This document shows, piece by piece, positions 34,452 through 43,861 of a DNA stretch of 64,000 nucleotides. The stretch is from Aequorivita vladivostokensis (lineage in GTDB: Bacteria > Bacteroidota > Bacteroidia > Flavobacteriales > Flavobacteriaceae): positions 121,788-185,787 of the forward strand of contig NZ_JSVU01000006.1 of assembly GCF_000952855.1 (NCBI RefSeq), given 5' to 3'. The position numbers were made by a program, and so were the translations under genes. The stretch's first letter is position 1. The number at the start of each line of letters is the position of its first letter. Below the pieces are notes generated by a model. That model had not been told where the DNA came from and did no database searches. It saw nothing but the letters and a program-made list of their open reading frames with translations.

Positions 34452-37400
34452 ATGAAACATTTTATCATTACGTTTCTTCTCATATTTTCAGGTTTTTTGG
34501 CTCCCGCTCAAGATATAGCCTTAAAAGGAAAAGAACTTTTCGGCAATATGAAGGCACGGCACATTGGTCCGGCGCTTATGAGCGGCCGTATCAACGATCT
34601 TGAAAACCATCCTACCAACGCACGTATTATCTATGCGGGTGCAGCGGGTGGCGGAGTCTGGAAATCTGGCGATGGTGGCGCAACCTTCGCCCCTATCTTT
34701 GACGAACACGCCCAATCTATTGGGGTAATTACCTTAGATCCCAAAAATCCCGATGAGGATATTTGGGTGGGCACTGGGGAAACTTGGACCCGAAACTCCG
34801 TTTCCGTAGGAAATGGTCTCTTTAAATCTACCGATGGCGGCAATAACTGGAAGGAAATTGAAGGTTTTGAAAATTCCGAACGCATTGCTTCCATCGTTTT
34901 AAATCCAAACAATACCGATGAGGTTTATGTAGGCGTATTGGGCGCACTTTGGAGCGACAGCGAAGATCGCGGCGTCTATAAAACTACGGACGGCGGAAAA
35001 ACTTGGGACAAAATATTATACGTTGGGCCATCAACGGGCGTCTCTGATGTTTTGATGGATCCCAACAATCCGAATGTACTCTTTGCCTCCATGTGGCAAT
35101 TCCGAAGAACCGCTTGGGGGTTCAATTCCGGTGGCGAAAACAGTGCAATCTACAAATCAATGGATGGTGGAAAAACCTGGAACAAATTGACGAACGACCT
35201 TCCATCAGGAAAACTTGGAAGAATAGGCATCGCAATGGCGCCAAGCGATAGCAAAGTTATTTATGCGGTTATTGAAACTGGCGAAAAAGAAACCAACGGG
35301 CTGTGGAGATCCAATGACAGCGGCAATTCTTGGGAACATTTAAACAACGATTTCGGCCTTACTGTTCGGCCATTTTATTTTTCGCGTATAACCGTAGATC
35401 CCAAAAATCCCGATATTGTGGTGAAAGGTGGTTTAACGGGCTCCATAAGTCGCGATGGCGGAAAGACCTTCAAGAATCTCGGTAATATGCACGCAGACAT
35501 TCACGACGTAACATTCGATATAAACAATAGCGACATACTCTATTCCGGCACAGATGGCGGAGTGTACCGTTCGTGGAATGGTGGCTCTACTTTTGAGATC
35601 GTTGAAAATCTTCCGCTTTCGCAATTCTATCACATAAGTGTTGACGATGCCGAACCGTACAATGTGTACGGCGGTTTGCAGGATAACGGTTCCTGGTATG
35701 GCCCCTCCTCTGCTCCCGGCGGTGTTTCTGCACGCCATTGGAACAGCGTGGGCTACGGCGATGGATTTCGGGTTTTGAAACATCCTACAAAAAACATTAT
35801 TTATTCAGAAATGCAAGGTGCGGCCAATGTGTGGCGCTATGATGTGGACCGAAACAGGACCACCACAGTACAACCGCAACCTAAAAAAGGTGATCCAGAG
35901 CTCCGTTTTAATTGGAATGCGCCTATGGCCGTGAGCAATTTCGCTCCGGATAGGTTTTATATGGGAAGCCAATTTTTGCACCGTTCCGAAGATATGGGCG
36001 ACAGCTGGACAATCATTTCCCCAGATTTAACAACCAACGATAAAACCAAACAAGACCAGGCCAACTCGGGCGGACTGTCCGTTGACAACAGCGGCGCTGA
36101 AAAGCACACTACAATTTTCACGATTGCGGAATCGCCACTGGACCAAAATATTATTTGGGTGGGCACAGATGACGGTAATGTGCAGCTCACCACCGACGGC
36201 GGAAAAACATGGACGAATCTTACCGAAAATCTCGTGGGCATTCCCAAAAATACTTGGGTGTACCATATAGAAGCCAGCGTTCACGGTAAAGGAACCGCCT
36301 ACGCCGTTTTTGAAGGCCACACTACCGGCGATATGAAGCCCTACGCACTTAAAACAACCGATTACGGCAAAACCTGGAAATCTATCATATCAGATGATAT
36401 TGATAAAAAAGCCTTCGTCAGAAATATTCAGGAAGATTATGTGAATGCGGATTTACTTTTTCTCGGAACTGAATTTGGGCTGTACGTAACCATAGACGGC
36501 GGCAAAAACTGGTCGCAGTTTACAAATAACATGCCTCCGGTAGCCGTTCATTTTATTGATCTCCAAAAAAGGACGAATGATTTGGTGATGGGCACCCACG
36601 GTCGCGGCGTAATAATTATTGACGATATTAGTCCCTTGCGCGAATTAAGTCCCGAAATTCTAAATAGAGAGGTTCATTTCTTTAAAACAGAACCTTTCAC
36701 AATGACCGAAGATAGTGGCTTTAGCGGCAGTTTTGGCACAGAGACCCAATTTGTGGGCGACAACAAAAATACCAATGCCCGAATTGTTTATTACTTAAAA
36801 AAACGCCACACCTTTGGAAAGATGGAAATGGAAATCCAAGATATGGATGGAAACCGAATAACCACAATCGCTCCCGGCAAATCCAAGGGAATCAACACTG
36901 TTTTTTGGAATTTCACTGGAACCAATCCCAAAGTGGCACAGGCCAAAACCCTTGCTTACGGCGGCTTTGCAGCACCAAGGGTACCAGCGGGAAAATACAA
37001 GGTGGTATTGACGAAAGGCAATGAAACCTATATCCAGGAAATTGAATTAAAATACGACGACAAGTCCGTAACTACCTTAGAGCAACGCAAAGAGCAGGAA
37101 GCGCTTACCCAAACCTTGTACGAAATGGTAGAGGATTTGGCTTATATGGTGTACGAAATAAACGAAACCCAAGCCAAAGCTTTGGAAGTAATCGCCAACA
37201 ATCCAATAGGGAAAAAAGATGCGCAGAAATTATTTGACGCTTTGGAAAACCTACGCAAGGATTTGGTGATTACAACTGGGGATAATTACGTGGCATCCGC
37301 AGACCCGGAGCTTCGCGAAAAAATGGCGGATCTTTACAGCAATGTTGCTACAAATTTCAATAAGGTTTCCGGAACTTCAAAAGCCAATTATGAATTGATT

Positions 37401-37541
37401 TCCGATGAATTTTCAAAAGCGAAGAAGCGCTATCAGGAAATTATGTCGAAAGAAGGAAAAAGGTTTTATTCCTTTTTGGAAAAGAACAACATACCAAAAC
37501 CTGAACTTCAAAACAAGGAAGAATTTTTGAAGAAAGGATAA
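34452..37541 (+). CDS. Large secreted Asp-box (BNR/sortilin-type) beta-propeller protein
   Basis: 1029 residues with signal peptide (MKHFIITFLLIFSGFLAPAQ). About ten Asp-box motifs of the type S-x-D-G-G-x-T-W are spread through residues about 60-690 (KSGDGGATF, KSTDGGNNW, KTTDGGKTW, KSMDGGKTW, RSNDSGNSW, SRDGGKTF, TTDGGKTW and others), which form a 10-bladed VPS10/sortilin-like propeller. After this come a beta-sandwich (about 745-860) and a helical C-terminus. Sialidase catalytic residues are not evident. Such proteins bind peptides or act as glycan-related exoproteins, and no enzyme role should be assumed. Confidence 0.88.
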   Translation: MKHFIITFLLIFSGFLAPAQDIALKGKELFGNMKARHIGPALMSGRINDLENHPTNARIIYAGAAGGGVWKSGDGGATFAPIFDEHAQSIGVITLDPKNPDEDIWVGTGETWTRNSVSVGNGLFKSTDGGNNWKEIEGFENSERIASIVLNPNNTDEVYVGVLGALWSDSEDRGVYKTTDGGKTWDKILYVGPSTGVSDVLMDPNNPNVLFASMWQFRRTAWGFNSGGENSAIYKSMDGGKTWNKLTNDLPSGKLGRIGIAMAPSDSKVIYAVIETGEKETNGLWRSNDSGNSWEHLNNDFGLTVRPFYFSRITVDPKNPDIVVKGGLTGSISRDGGKTFKNLGNMHADIHDVTFDINNSDILYSGTDGGVYRSWNGGSTFEIVENLPLSQFYHISVDDAEPYNVYGGLQDNGSWYGPSSAPGGVSARHWNSVGYGDGFRVLKHPTKNIIYSEMQGAANVWRYDVDRNRTTTVQPQPKKGDPELRFNWNAPMAVSNFAPDRFYMGSQFLHRSEDMGDSWTIISPDLTTNDKTKQDQANSGGLSVDNSGAEKHTTIFTIAESPLDQNIIWVGTDDGNVQLTTDGGKTWTNLTENLVGIPKNTWVYHIEASVHGKGTAYAVFEGHTTGDMKPYALKTTDYGKTWKSIISDDIDKKAFVRNIQEDYVNADLLFLGTEFGLYVTIDGGKNWSQFTNNMPPVAVHFIDLQKRTNDLVMGTHGRGVIIIDDISPLRELSPEILNREVHFFKTEPFTMTEDSGFSGSFGTETQFVGDNKNTNARIVYYLKKRHTFGKMEMEIQDMDGNRITTIAPGKSKGINTVFWNFTGTNPKVAQAKTLAYGGFAAPRVPAGKYKVVLTKGNETYIQEIELKYDDKSVTTLEQRKEQEALTQTLYEMVEDLAYMVYEINETQAKALEVIANNPIGKKDAQKLFDALENLRKDLVITTGDNYVASADPELREKMADLYSNVATNFNKVSGTSKANYELISDEFSKAKKRYQEIMSKEGKRFYSFLEKNNIPKPELQNKEEFLKKG

Positions 37542-37552
37542 TCTTTATTTTT

Positions 37553-37596
37553 GCCACGGATGCACGAATTTTATAAAAAATCCGTGCATCCGTGGC
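37553..37596. terminator. Long perfect hairpin between converging genes
   Basis: GCCACGGATGCACG (37553-37566) and CGTGCATCCGTGGC (37583-37596) are exact complements, enclosing a 16-base AT-rich loop. It lies between two converging genes, so it probably terminates both. The stem is unusually long, 14 bases, for a simple terminator. Confidence 0.7.
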
Positions 37597-37606
37597 TTTT
37601 TATTCT

Positions 37607-38968
37607 CTATTTATTGATAAACACCGTTTTTCGGTTCACAAATTCCCGAATGCCGTGCTCGCTAAGCTCGCGGCCATAACCACTCTGCTTAATTCCGCCG
37701 AAAGGCAATCGCGGATCGCTCTTTACCAATTCATTTATAAAGACCGCGCCTTCGTCAAACTGGAACGCAAGTTTTTCAGCTTCTTCAATATTTTTGGTGA
37801 AAATGGAAACGCCCAAACCGAATTTTGAAGAATTTGAAAGCGCAATAGCTTCTCCCACAGTTTTAAACGTTGTCACCGAAAGTGCCGGCCCGAAAGTCTC
37901 TTCTTTAAACGCAGCCATTTCTTCAGAAACCTTTGTAAGCACCGTGGGTTCAAAATACGCACCTTGCCGCTTACCTCCTATCACAATTTTAGCCCCCGCT
38001 TTTACCGATGCATTTACCTGTTTTTCCAAATCCTTAGCGAGATCCTCCCTTGCCAAAGTGCCAACATAGGTTTCCTCGTCCATAGGGTCGCCACTTTTCA
38101 GTTCGCGCACTTTTATCAGCATTTTTTCAATAAATTCGTCGGCAACTGATTCATCAATCAACAGTCGTTTTCCGGCAATGCAACTCTGCCCGGTATTTTG
38201 GAAGCGGGCCTGCACGCAAGTGTCAATTGTTTTGTCCATGTCGCAATCTTTCATGACAACCAAAGCATTGCTTCCGCCGAGCTCCAATACCGTTTTTTTA
38301 ATATTTTTCCCCGCAATGGAAGCTACTGAAGAACCCGCGGGACCGCTACCCGTGAGCGTTACGGCCTTTACTTTTTCGTTTTCGATAATCTCTTCCACGG
38401 CTTCACTTCCCACTAAAAGGGTAGTAAAACAATTTTCAGGAAAACCGGCTCTTTTAAACACTTTTTCAATGTTCAGTGCACTTCCAAAAACGTTTGAGGC
38501 GTGTTTTAAAATTCCAATATTTCCAGCCATCAACGCAGGTGCCGCAAAACGAAAGACCTGCCAAAAGGGGTAATTCCATGGCATAATTGCAAGCACGACA
38601 CCAAGTGGTTCATAGCTTACGTAGCTTTTGTGGGCATCTGTCTTTATTACTTCATTTTCAAGTTGCTTTTCGGCATTTTCGGCGTAATATTCACACACCC
38701 ACGCACACTTTTCAATCTCCGCAATGGCCTGCGAAATAGGTTTCCCCATTTCCAAAGTCATAGTTTTAGCATATTCTCTTTTGTTCTTTTTCAATTCTGC
38801 AGCGGCGGCCAACATCAGCTTTTTTCTTTCGGCAAAAGATGTTTCACGCCAACTGTAAAAACGTTTGTCTGCTTTATCGATAATTTCGGAAATTTCCTTT
38901 TTTGTGTGGTTTTTATACGATTTCAATTCCTTTCCGTTATAAGGATTGATGGAAGTGGTTGTGGCCAT
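37607..38968 (-). CDS. NAD(P)-dependent aldehyde dehydrogenase (succinate-semialdehyde dehydrogenase type)
   Basis: 453 residues. Cofactor motifs TLTGSGPAGSSVA and ELGGSNALVV (catalytic Glu), and the catalytic Cys in NTGQSCIAGKRLL. Opening SINPYNGKELKSY and the short length (about 30 residues less than most family members) match the flavobacterial succinate-semialdehyde-dehydrogenase-like group. It oxidises an aldehyde to an acid; the exact substrate is inferred from family only. Monocistronic between two converging/diverging neighbours. Confidence 0.9.
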   Translation of the reverse strand: MATTTSINPYNGKELKSYKNHTKKEISEIIDKADKRFYSWRETSFAERKKLMLAAAAELKKNKREYAKTMTLEMGKPISQAIAEIEKCAWVCEYYAENAEKQLENEVIKTDAHKSYVSYEPLGVVLAIMPWNYPFWQVFRFAAPALMAGNIGILKHASNVFGSALNIEKVFKRAGFPENCFTTLLVGSEAVEEIIENEKVKAVTLTGSGPAGSSVASIAGKNIKKTVLELGGSNALVVMKDCDMDKTIDTCVQARFQNTGQSCIAGKRLLIDESVADEFIEKMLIKVRELKSGDPMDEETYVGTLAREDLAKDLEKQVNASVKAGAKIVIGGKRQGAYFEPTVLTKVSEEMAAFKEETFGPALSVTTFKTVGEAIALSNSSKFGLGVSIFTKNIEEAEKLAFQFDEGAVFINELVKSDPRLPFGGIKQSGYGRELSEHGIREFVNRKTVFINK

Positions 38969-39087
38969 GGTTTTTCTTTTAAAAGTATTGAAAACATTAA
39001 GAACCTTGCATCCGATTAAGATGATTTTAACGCGCCGATTGTTAAAAATAAACCTGTGAAACCCTCGTTACCTTTTAAGGATTGTGA

Positions 39088-39095
39088 TACATTTG
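39088..39095 (+). promoter_or_regulatory. Candidate -7 element of the gcvT-glsA operon
   Basis: TACATTTG matches TAnnTTTG 57 bases upstream of the gcvT ATG. The -33 region has GTTA rather than TTG. The leader would carry a CCCGC-CTTT-GCGGG hairpin (39131-39144) seven bases before the ATG, which may influence translation. Confidence 0.45.
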
Positions 39096-39151
39096 CGTAA
39101 ATTGAAATTTTAATTAATTACCAAAAACAACCCGCCTTTGCGGGCAAGATT

Positions 39152-40234
39152 ATGAAAAACACAGCACTTTCACACATACACGAGCAATTGGGCGCTAAAA
39201 TGGTGCCGTTTGCGGGTTACAATATGCCCGTTTCATACGAAGGAGTAAATGCAGAACACGAAACCGTACGCAAAAATTTGGGCGTTTTTGACGTTTCGCA
39301 TATGGGTGAATTTTTAATTACTGGCCCCAACGCGTTGGATTTACTCCAAAAAGTATGTAGCAACGACATTTCAAAAATTGTGGATGGCCAGGCCCAATAC
39401 AATTGTATGCCCAACGAAACGGGCGGTATTGTGGACGATTTGATTGTTTACAAATTTGAGGACGGAAAATATTTATTGGTTGTGAACGCTTCAAACATTG
39501 ACAAGGATTGGGAGTGGATATCAAAACACAATACCATGGGCGCAGAAATGCGCAACCTTTCCGATGATTATTCGCTGTTGGCCATTCAAGGGCCAAAAGC
39601 TGTGGAAGCTATGCAATCACTTACATCTGAAGATTTGAGTGCCATAAAATTTTATCATTTTAAGGTAGCCGATTTTGCAGGCATAGCGCACGTAATTATA
39701 AGCGCAACTGGATATACCGGAAGTGGCGGTTTTGAAATTTATTGCAAGAATTCTGAAGTAGAACAAGTCTGGAACAAAGTGATGGAAGCAGGAAAGGATT
39801 TCGGGATAAGGCCGATTGGACTTGCCGCCCGCGACACGCTTAGGCTTGAAATGGGTTTCTGCCTTTACGGAAATGATATTAATGACACTACTTCGCCCTT
39901 GGAAGCAGGTCTGGGCTGGATAACAAAATTCACAAAGGATTTTATCAATTCTGAAAACCTGAAAAAGCAGAAAGAAGAAGGGGTAAAAAGAAAACTTATA
40001 GGTTTTGAGCTGAAGGAACGCGGCATCCCCCGCCACGATTATGAAATTGTTGATAAAGACGGAAAAAATATCGGCATAGTTACCAGTGGCACGATGGCAC
40101 CTTCGTTAAACAAAGGTATCGGACTGGGTTATGTAACTACTGAAAATAGTGCGCCCGGTAGCGAAATATTTATTCAAATTAGAAACAAACCAGTTGCAGC
40201 AACGGTTGTAAAAACCCCATTTTATAAAGGTTAA
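39152..40234 (+). CDS. gcvT: Glycine cleavage system T protein (aminomethyltransferase)
   Basis: 360 residues. The T protein transfers the methylene group of glycine to tetrahydrofolate. Hallmarks: [24 protein letters not shown] start region, [55 protein letters not shown], and the C-terminal [12 protein letters not shown]. The P and H proteins are not in the window. Its TAA overlaps the ATG of glsA by one base. Confidence 0.97.
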   Translation: MKNTALSHIHEQLGAKMVPFAGYNMPVSYEGVNAEHETVRKNLGVFDVSHMGEFLITGPNALDLLQKVCSNDISKIVDGQAQYNCMPNETGGIVDDLIVYKFEDGKYLLVVNASNIDKDWEWISKHNTMGAEMRNLSDDYSLLAIQGPKAVEAMQSLTSEDLSAIKFYHFKVADFAGIAHVIISATGYTGSGGFEIYCKNSEVEQVWNKVMEAGKDFGIRPIGLAARDTLRLEMGFCLYGNDINDTTSPLEAGLGWITKFTKDFINSENLKKQKEEGVKRKLIGFELKERGIPRHDYEIVDKDGKNIGIVTSGTMAPSLNKGIGLGYVTTENSAPGSEIFIQIRNKPVAATVVKTPFYKG

Positions 40235-41148
40235 TGTTGAATTATCAAGCCATTTTAGAAGAAATACACACCTCCCTCAAAAAAACCAAAAATACGGGTG
40301 AAATTGCAAGTTATATTCCTGAATTGGCAAATGTTCCAAAAAACAAACTGGGAATTCACCTTCAATTGATTACCGGTGAAAACTATTCGGTGGGTGATGC
40401 TTCGGAGAAATTTTCGATCCAGAGTATTTCAAAAGTGCTTTCGCTTGCCAAAGCATTTCAATTGGTAGGAAATGATCTGTGGAAACGCGTGGATGTGGAG
40501 CCTTCCGGCAACCCGTTCAACCATCTTTCTCTTTTGGAACTTGAGGATGGCATCCCGAGAAATCCGTTGATCAATTCGGGAGCTATCGTAATTGCTGACG
40601 TACTGCTTTCGCACTTAAAAAATCCGAAGGAGGATTTTCTGAATTTTGTTCGGGAATTGACCCACGATGAAACCATTTCATATAACGAAAAAATAGCCGA
40701 ATCTGAGCGTGTAACGGGTTTCAACAATTATGCAGCCGCCAATCTGTTGAAAGCCTACGGAAATCTTCAAAATAAAGTTGAGGACGTTTTGGATTTTTAT
40801 TTCCATCAATGTTCCATAATGATGGATTGTAGGCAACTTACCAATGCCTTTTTCGTCTTTGCGCATAAAGGCAAATGTATAAAGGATGTGCAGCATTTAA
40901 CTTCCAGCCAAGTAAAGCGAATCAACGCCATTATGCTTACCTGCGGTTTTTATGACGAAGCTGGTGAGTTTGCCTTTGAAGTGGGTTTGCCCGGCAAAAG
41001 TGGCGTGGGTGGCGGAATCGTGGCACTTTTACCGCACTGTTTTACCATTGCAACCTGGGCGCCGGCCCTCAACCCAAAAGGCAATTCATTTTTGGGAATG
41101 CAGGCCCTGGAGCAGTTTACAACAAAAACGAAACTGTCCATTTTTTAA
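40234..41148 (+). CDS. glsA: Glutaminase
   Basis: 304 residues of the beta-lactamase-like glutaminase family. Catalytic Ser64 and Lys67 in FSIQSISKV, NPLINSGAIV, GKSGVGGGIVAL and a final Lys-rich segment. It hydrolyses glutamine to glutamate and ammonia. The pairing with gcvT by a one-base stop/start overlap places both in amino-nitrogen metabolism. Confidence 0.95.
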   Translation: MLNYQAILEEIHTSLKKTKNTGEIASYIPELANVPKNKLGIHLQLITGENYSVGDASEKFSIQSISKVLSLAKAFQLVGNDLWKRVDVEPSGNPFNHLSLLELEDGIPRNPLINSGAIVIADVLLSHLKNPKEDFLNFVRELTHDETISYNEKIAESERVTGFNNYAAANLLKAYGNLQNKVEDVLDFYFHQCSIMMDCRQLTNAFFVFAHKGKCIKDVQHLTSSQVKRINAIMLTCGFYDEAGEFAFEVGLPGKSGVGGGIVALLPHCFTIATWAPALNPKGNSFLGMQALEQFTTKTKLSIF

Positions 41149-41166
41149 AATGTGGAAGGGATTCTA

Positions 41167-42024
41167 ATGAAGAAGAAAGAAAAAAAGCAACGTATTTTAA
41201 TTTTGGGCGGTAGTGGCTTTATTGGCAACGCCCTCTACAAGGAGCTTCTCTCCTATTTTGAGGTGCACTGCACTTATTGTCAACAGCACGGGGCTTTTTC
41301 GGAGAATCAGGTATTCCATAATTTTTGTGTTGAAGAGGATTCCATGTTTTTGTTGCTGAATAGCATTGAGCCCACCGTTATCATTTCAGCAATTGACGGC
41401 GATTCACAAAATCAGCTGGTGGCCCACAGAGAAATTGCAAACTATGCCTTGCTCAACGCAGATTGTGCCGTTCTATATGTTTCTTCCGCTGAAGTTTTCG
41501 ACGGAAAATTTGCGCATCCTTCCTATGAAAATGACGTTACCATTTCGCAAACCGAGAAGGGAAAACTGAAAATTTCAATTGAAAAATTGCTTTTGGAAAC
41601 CATTCCGCTGCAAACAACCATTCTCAGATTACCACTGGTCCTTGGAATCAATTCGCCCGAGGTGTTGCATCTTCGCCAATGCATTCGTCACCAAGCCGCC
41701 TTTGAGGTGTACCCAAATTTGGTAATCACCGCAACCACGGTAAACAAAGTTTGCCAACAAGTGCATTATATCATCAACCAATCCCTGCGCGGAATTTTTC
41801 ACTTGGCGAGCAACGATATGGTGCACCACGAAGATCTTTTTAGGGAAATCACTTCAAAAATAGGCGATAAAATGCCTATCTTTAAAAGTGTATTCAGCAG
41901 TAATGAGGATCAGTACAATGCGCTTCTTCCAAAGCACAACAAACTGCCGAAAACACATCAAATTACGGTTGCGGAGGTAATTGAGGAGTGCAGCCTAAAC
42001 GAAGAAATAATGTCAATTAAGTAA
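41167..42024 (+). CDS. RmlD/NAD-dependent epimerase-like sugar-nucleotide protein
   Basis: 285 residues from the ATG at 41167; a GTG 15 bases upstream (41152) is possible but a GGAAGG stretch favours the ATG. A Rossmann motif ILILGGSGFIGNAL opens it, followed by SSAEVFDGKF and TTILRLPLVLG, which are the RmlD (dTDP-4-dehydrorhamnose reductase) type. The usual YxxxK triad is not clear, so activity is uncertain; it may be a sugar-nucleotide-binding relative. It starts 18 bases after glsA. The stop codon TAA lies in a direct-repeat unit (42019-42046). Confidence 0.75.
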   Translation: MKKKEKKQRILILGGSGFIGNALYKELLSYFEVHCTYCQQHGAFSENQVFHNFCVEEDSMFLLLNSIEPTVIISAIDGDSQNQLVAHREIANYALLNADCAVLYVSSAEVFDGKFAHPSYENDVTISQTEKGKLKISIEKLLLETIPLQTTILRLPLVLGINSPEVLHLRQCIRHQAAFEVYPNLVITATTVNKVCQQVHYIINQSLRGIFHLASNDMVHHEDLFREITSKIGDKMPIFKSVFSSNEDQYNALLPKHNKLPKTHQITVAEVIEECSLNEEIMSIK

Positions 42025-42077
42025 AGCCGCAATTTATCGTGGCTCATATAAGTAAAGCTACGATATATCGTGGCTCA
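42019..42077 (+). repeat. Two direct 28-base repeats with internal dyad
   Basis: Two copies of AAGTAAAGC..C.AT.TATCGTGGCTCA (42019-42046 and 42050-42077) differ at four positions and are offset by 31 bases. Copy 2 contains AGC-TA-CGATATATCG-TG-GCT, a near palindrome, so each can fold. The first copy supplies the stop codon of the upstream gene. This looks like a mobile or regulatory intergenic repeat in front of the pterin dehydratase gene. Confidence 0.7.
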
Positions 42078-42095
42078 ACAACTAAAATAATACCT

Positions 42096-42377
42096 ATGAA
42101 AGCACTATCAGAAAAACAGATCAACGAGAAACTAAAGGAATTTGAAGGTTGGGATTACCACGAAGGTGCCCTGCATACCATTTTTGAGTTTGAGGATTTT
42201 AAGGAAGCCTTTTCGGCCATGACGCGCATTGCCTTTGAAGCCGAAAAACTACAGCACCACCCCGAATGGAGCAATGTTTACAATTCTTTGGAGATTTATC
42301 TTTCCACCCACGATGCCGATGGTGTTACCGAAAAGGATTTTGAACTGGCCAAAATTATTGACAATCTAATCGGTTAG
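42096..42377 (+). CDS. 4a-hydroxytetrahydrobiopterin dehydratase (PCD)
   Basis: 93 residues from the ATG at 42096. The frame extends to 42039, but that stretch is repeat sequence. The family signature is complete: LQHHPEWSNVYNSLEIYLST with the active-site histidines and aromatic residue, and DADGVTEKDFELA. It recycles pterin cofactor from aromatic hydroxylases or works in molybdopterin and folate side pathways. No phenylalanine hydroxylase is nearby. Confidence 0.92.
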   Translation: MKALSEKQINEKLKEFEGWDYHEGALHTIFEFEDFKEAFSAMTRIAFEAEKLQHHPEWSNVYNSLEIYLSTHDADGVTEKDFELAKIIDNLIG

Positions 42378-42493
42378 AAATTTCCAATTACAGATACCAA
42401 ATTCCAAAGGTTTTGCAATTTGGTTTTTGGATTTTTTTATATTTGAACCTTTTTTAAGAATAGAAAATAAAAAATAATAATAGATAATAATTT

Positions 42494-43216
42494 ATGGGAA
42501 GAGCTTTTGAGTTTAGAAAAGCAAGGAAAATGAAGCGTTGGTCTGCAATGTCCAAGGCTTTTACGCGTATCGGAAAAGATATAGTAATGGCCGTGAAGGA
42601 AGGCGGTCCAGATCCGGATGCCAACTCCAGGTTACGCGCGGTAATCCAAAACGCAAAGGCAGTGAACATGCCCAAGGAAAACGTGGAGCGCGCCATAAAA
42701 CGTGCGAGCGATAAAAGTTTGGGCGATTATAAGGAAGTGCTTTTTGAAGGCTACGCCCCTCACGGAATCGCAATTTTGATTGAAACTGCCACCGATAACA
42801 ATACCCGCACGGTTGCAAACATCCGTAGTTATTTTAATAAATGTGATGGTAGTTTGGGAACTTCAGGCTCTGTGTCGTTTATGTTTGACCATACCTGTAA
42901 TTTCCGCATAAACCCAGAAGGTCTTGATATTGAGGAACTGGAACTTGAGCTAATAGACCACGGAGTCGAGGAAATTTTTGAGGACGAAGATGGAATTATG
43001 ATCTATGCGCCCTTCGAAAGTTTTGGCGCAATCCAGTCTTATTTGGAGGAAAACAAAATAGAAATCCTTTCCTCTGGCTTTGAACGTATTCCCCAAGTAA
43101 CAAAAAAATTATCCGAAGAGCAGGCCGCAGACGTAGAAAAACTACTTGAGAAAATTGAAGAAGATGACGATGTTCAGAACGTTTATCACACTATGGAAGA
43201 GTCTTCTGAAGAATAA
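42494..43216 (+). CDS. YebC/PmpR family DNA-binding regulator
   Basis: 240 residues covering the three YebC domains. Typical segments: MGRAFEFRKARKMKRWSAM at the N-terminus, ANSRLRAVIQNAKAVNMPKENVERAIKR, YEGYAPHGIAILIE-like text, and a C-terminal region with QVTKKLSEEQAADVEKLLEKIE. Members regulate transcription or assist translation of proline-rich stretches. Single gene with 116 bases upstream. Confidence 0.93.
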   Translation: MGRAFEFRKARKMKRWSAMSKAFTRIGKDIVMAVKEGGPDPDANSRLRAVIQNAKAVNMPKENVERAIKRASDKSLGDYKEVLFEGYAPHGIAILIETATDNNTRTVANIRSYFNKCDGSLGTSGSVSFMFDHTCNFRINPEGLDIEELELELIDHGVEEIFEDEDGIMIYAPFESFGAIQSYLEENKIEILSSGFERIPQVTKKLSEEQAADVEKLLEKIEEDDDVQNVYHTMEESSEE

Positions 43217-43308
43217 TTCCATTTATCAGTTTAGAAATTATATTGAATTCAAAACCATTTGAAATTTACTTTGAGAAGATGCTATTCAAAAATAGCTATT
43301 TCACTTTT

Positions 43309-43845
43309 TTAAGAATATTCAGCTTTTTTTCCAACAATTCCTCTATAAAAAGAACGGAGTTTTAAAGTATCTTCGTCTATATTGCCCGTGGGATAAAAAG
43401 GTTCATTTATAATTACTTTTTTAGTAAGGTAATCAAAAGCAACGGCAATGATGGGCACGTTTGCCGCCAAAGCAATGTAATAATATCCCGTTTTCCAAAC
43501 GGTTACTTTCTTTCGGGTGCCTTCGGGTGATAATGCCAGACGAAATTCCTCTTTTTTATTGAATATTTCCGTAATTGCCTCCACTTGGTTTTGTCCCGGG
43601 CTTCTATCCAAAGGCGCGCCACCCATCCATCGGAAATACCATCCAAAGGGCCATTTGAACAATTCCTTCTTCGCTATATAATTGATTTCGGTTTTGAGAA
43701 TTTTTCTGGTAAAGGCACCAATGTAGAAATCGTGCCAACTAGTGTGAGGCACAACAATCACGACTGCTTTCTTAATTGACGGATCAAAGGATCCTTCAAT
43801 CTTCCAGCCCATTAATTTTTCAAAGATGAATTTTGTTAGCCCCAT
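43309..43845 (-). CDS. Lysophospholipid acyltransferase (1-acyl-glycerol-3-phosphate acyltransferase-like)
   Basis: 178 residues. The catalytic HX4D motif is HTSWHD at about 34-39, followed by GGAPLDRS, a phosphate-binding loop SPEGTRKK, and a C-terminal beta strand. Only one membrane-proximal hydrophobic stretch. It transfers acyl chains in phospholipid or envelope-lipid synthesis. It lies 16 bases downstream of kdsB-kdnB on the same strand, so it may belong with lipid A/Kdo work. Confidence 0.85.
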   Translation of the reverse strand: MGLTKFIFEKLMGWKIEGSFDPSIKKAVVIVVPHTSWHDFYIGAFTRKILKTEINYIAKKELFKWPFGWYFRWMGGAPLDRSPGQNQVEAITEIFNKKEEFRLALSPEGTRKKVTVWKTGYYYIALAANVPIIAVAFDYLTKKVIINEPFYPTGNIDEDTLKLRSFYRGIVGKKAEYS

Positions 43846-43861
43846 TGAAATGGTATTCTTA

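Noticed and set aside
39088..39152. Glycine riboswitch before gcvT
   Set aside because: The leader is only about 50 bases with one small hairpin; the tandem glycine aptamer needs more than 100 bases.
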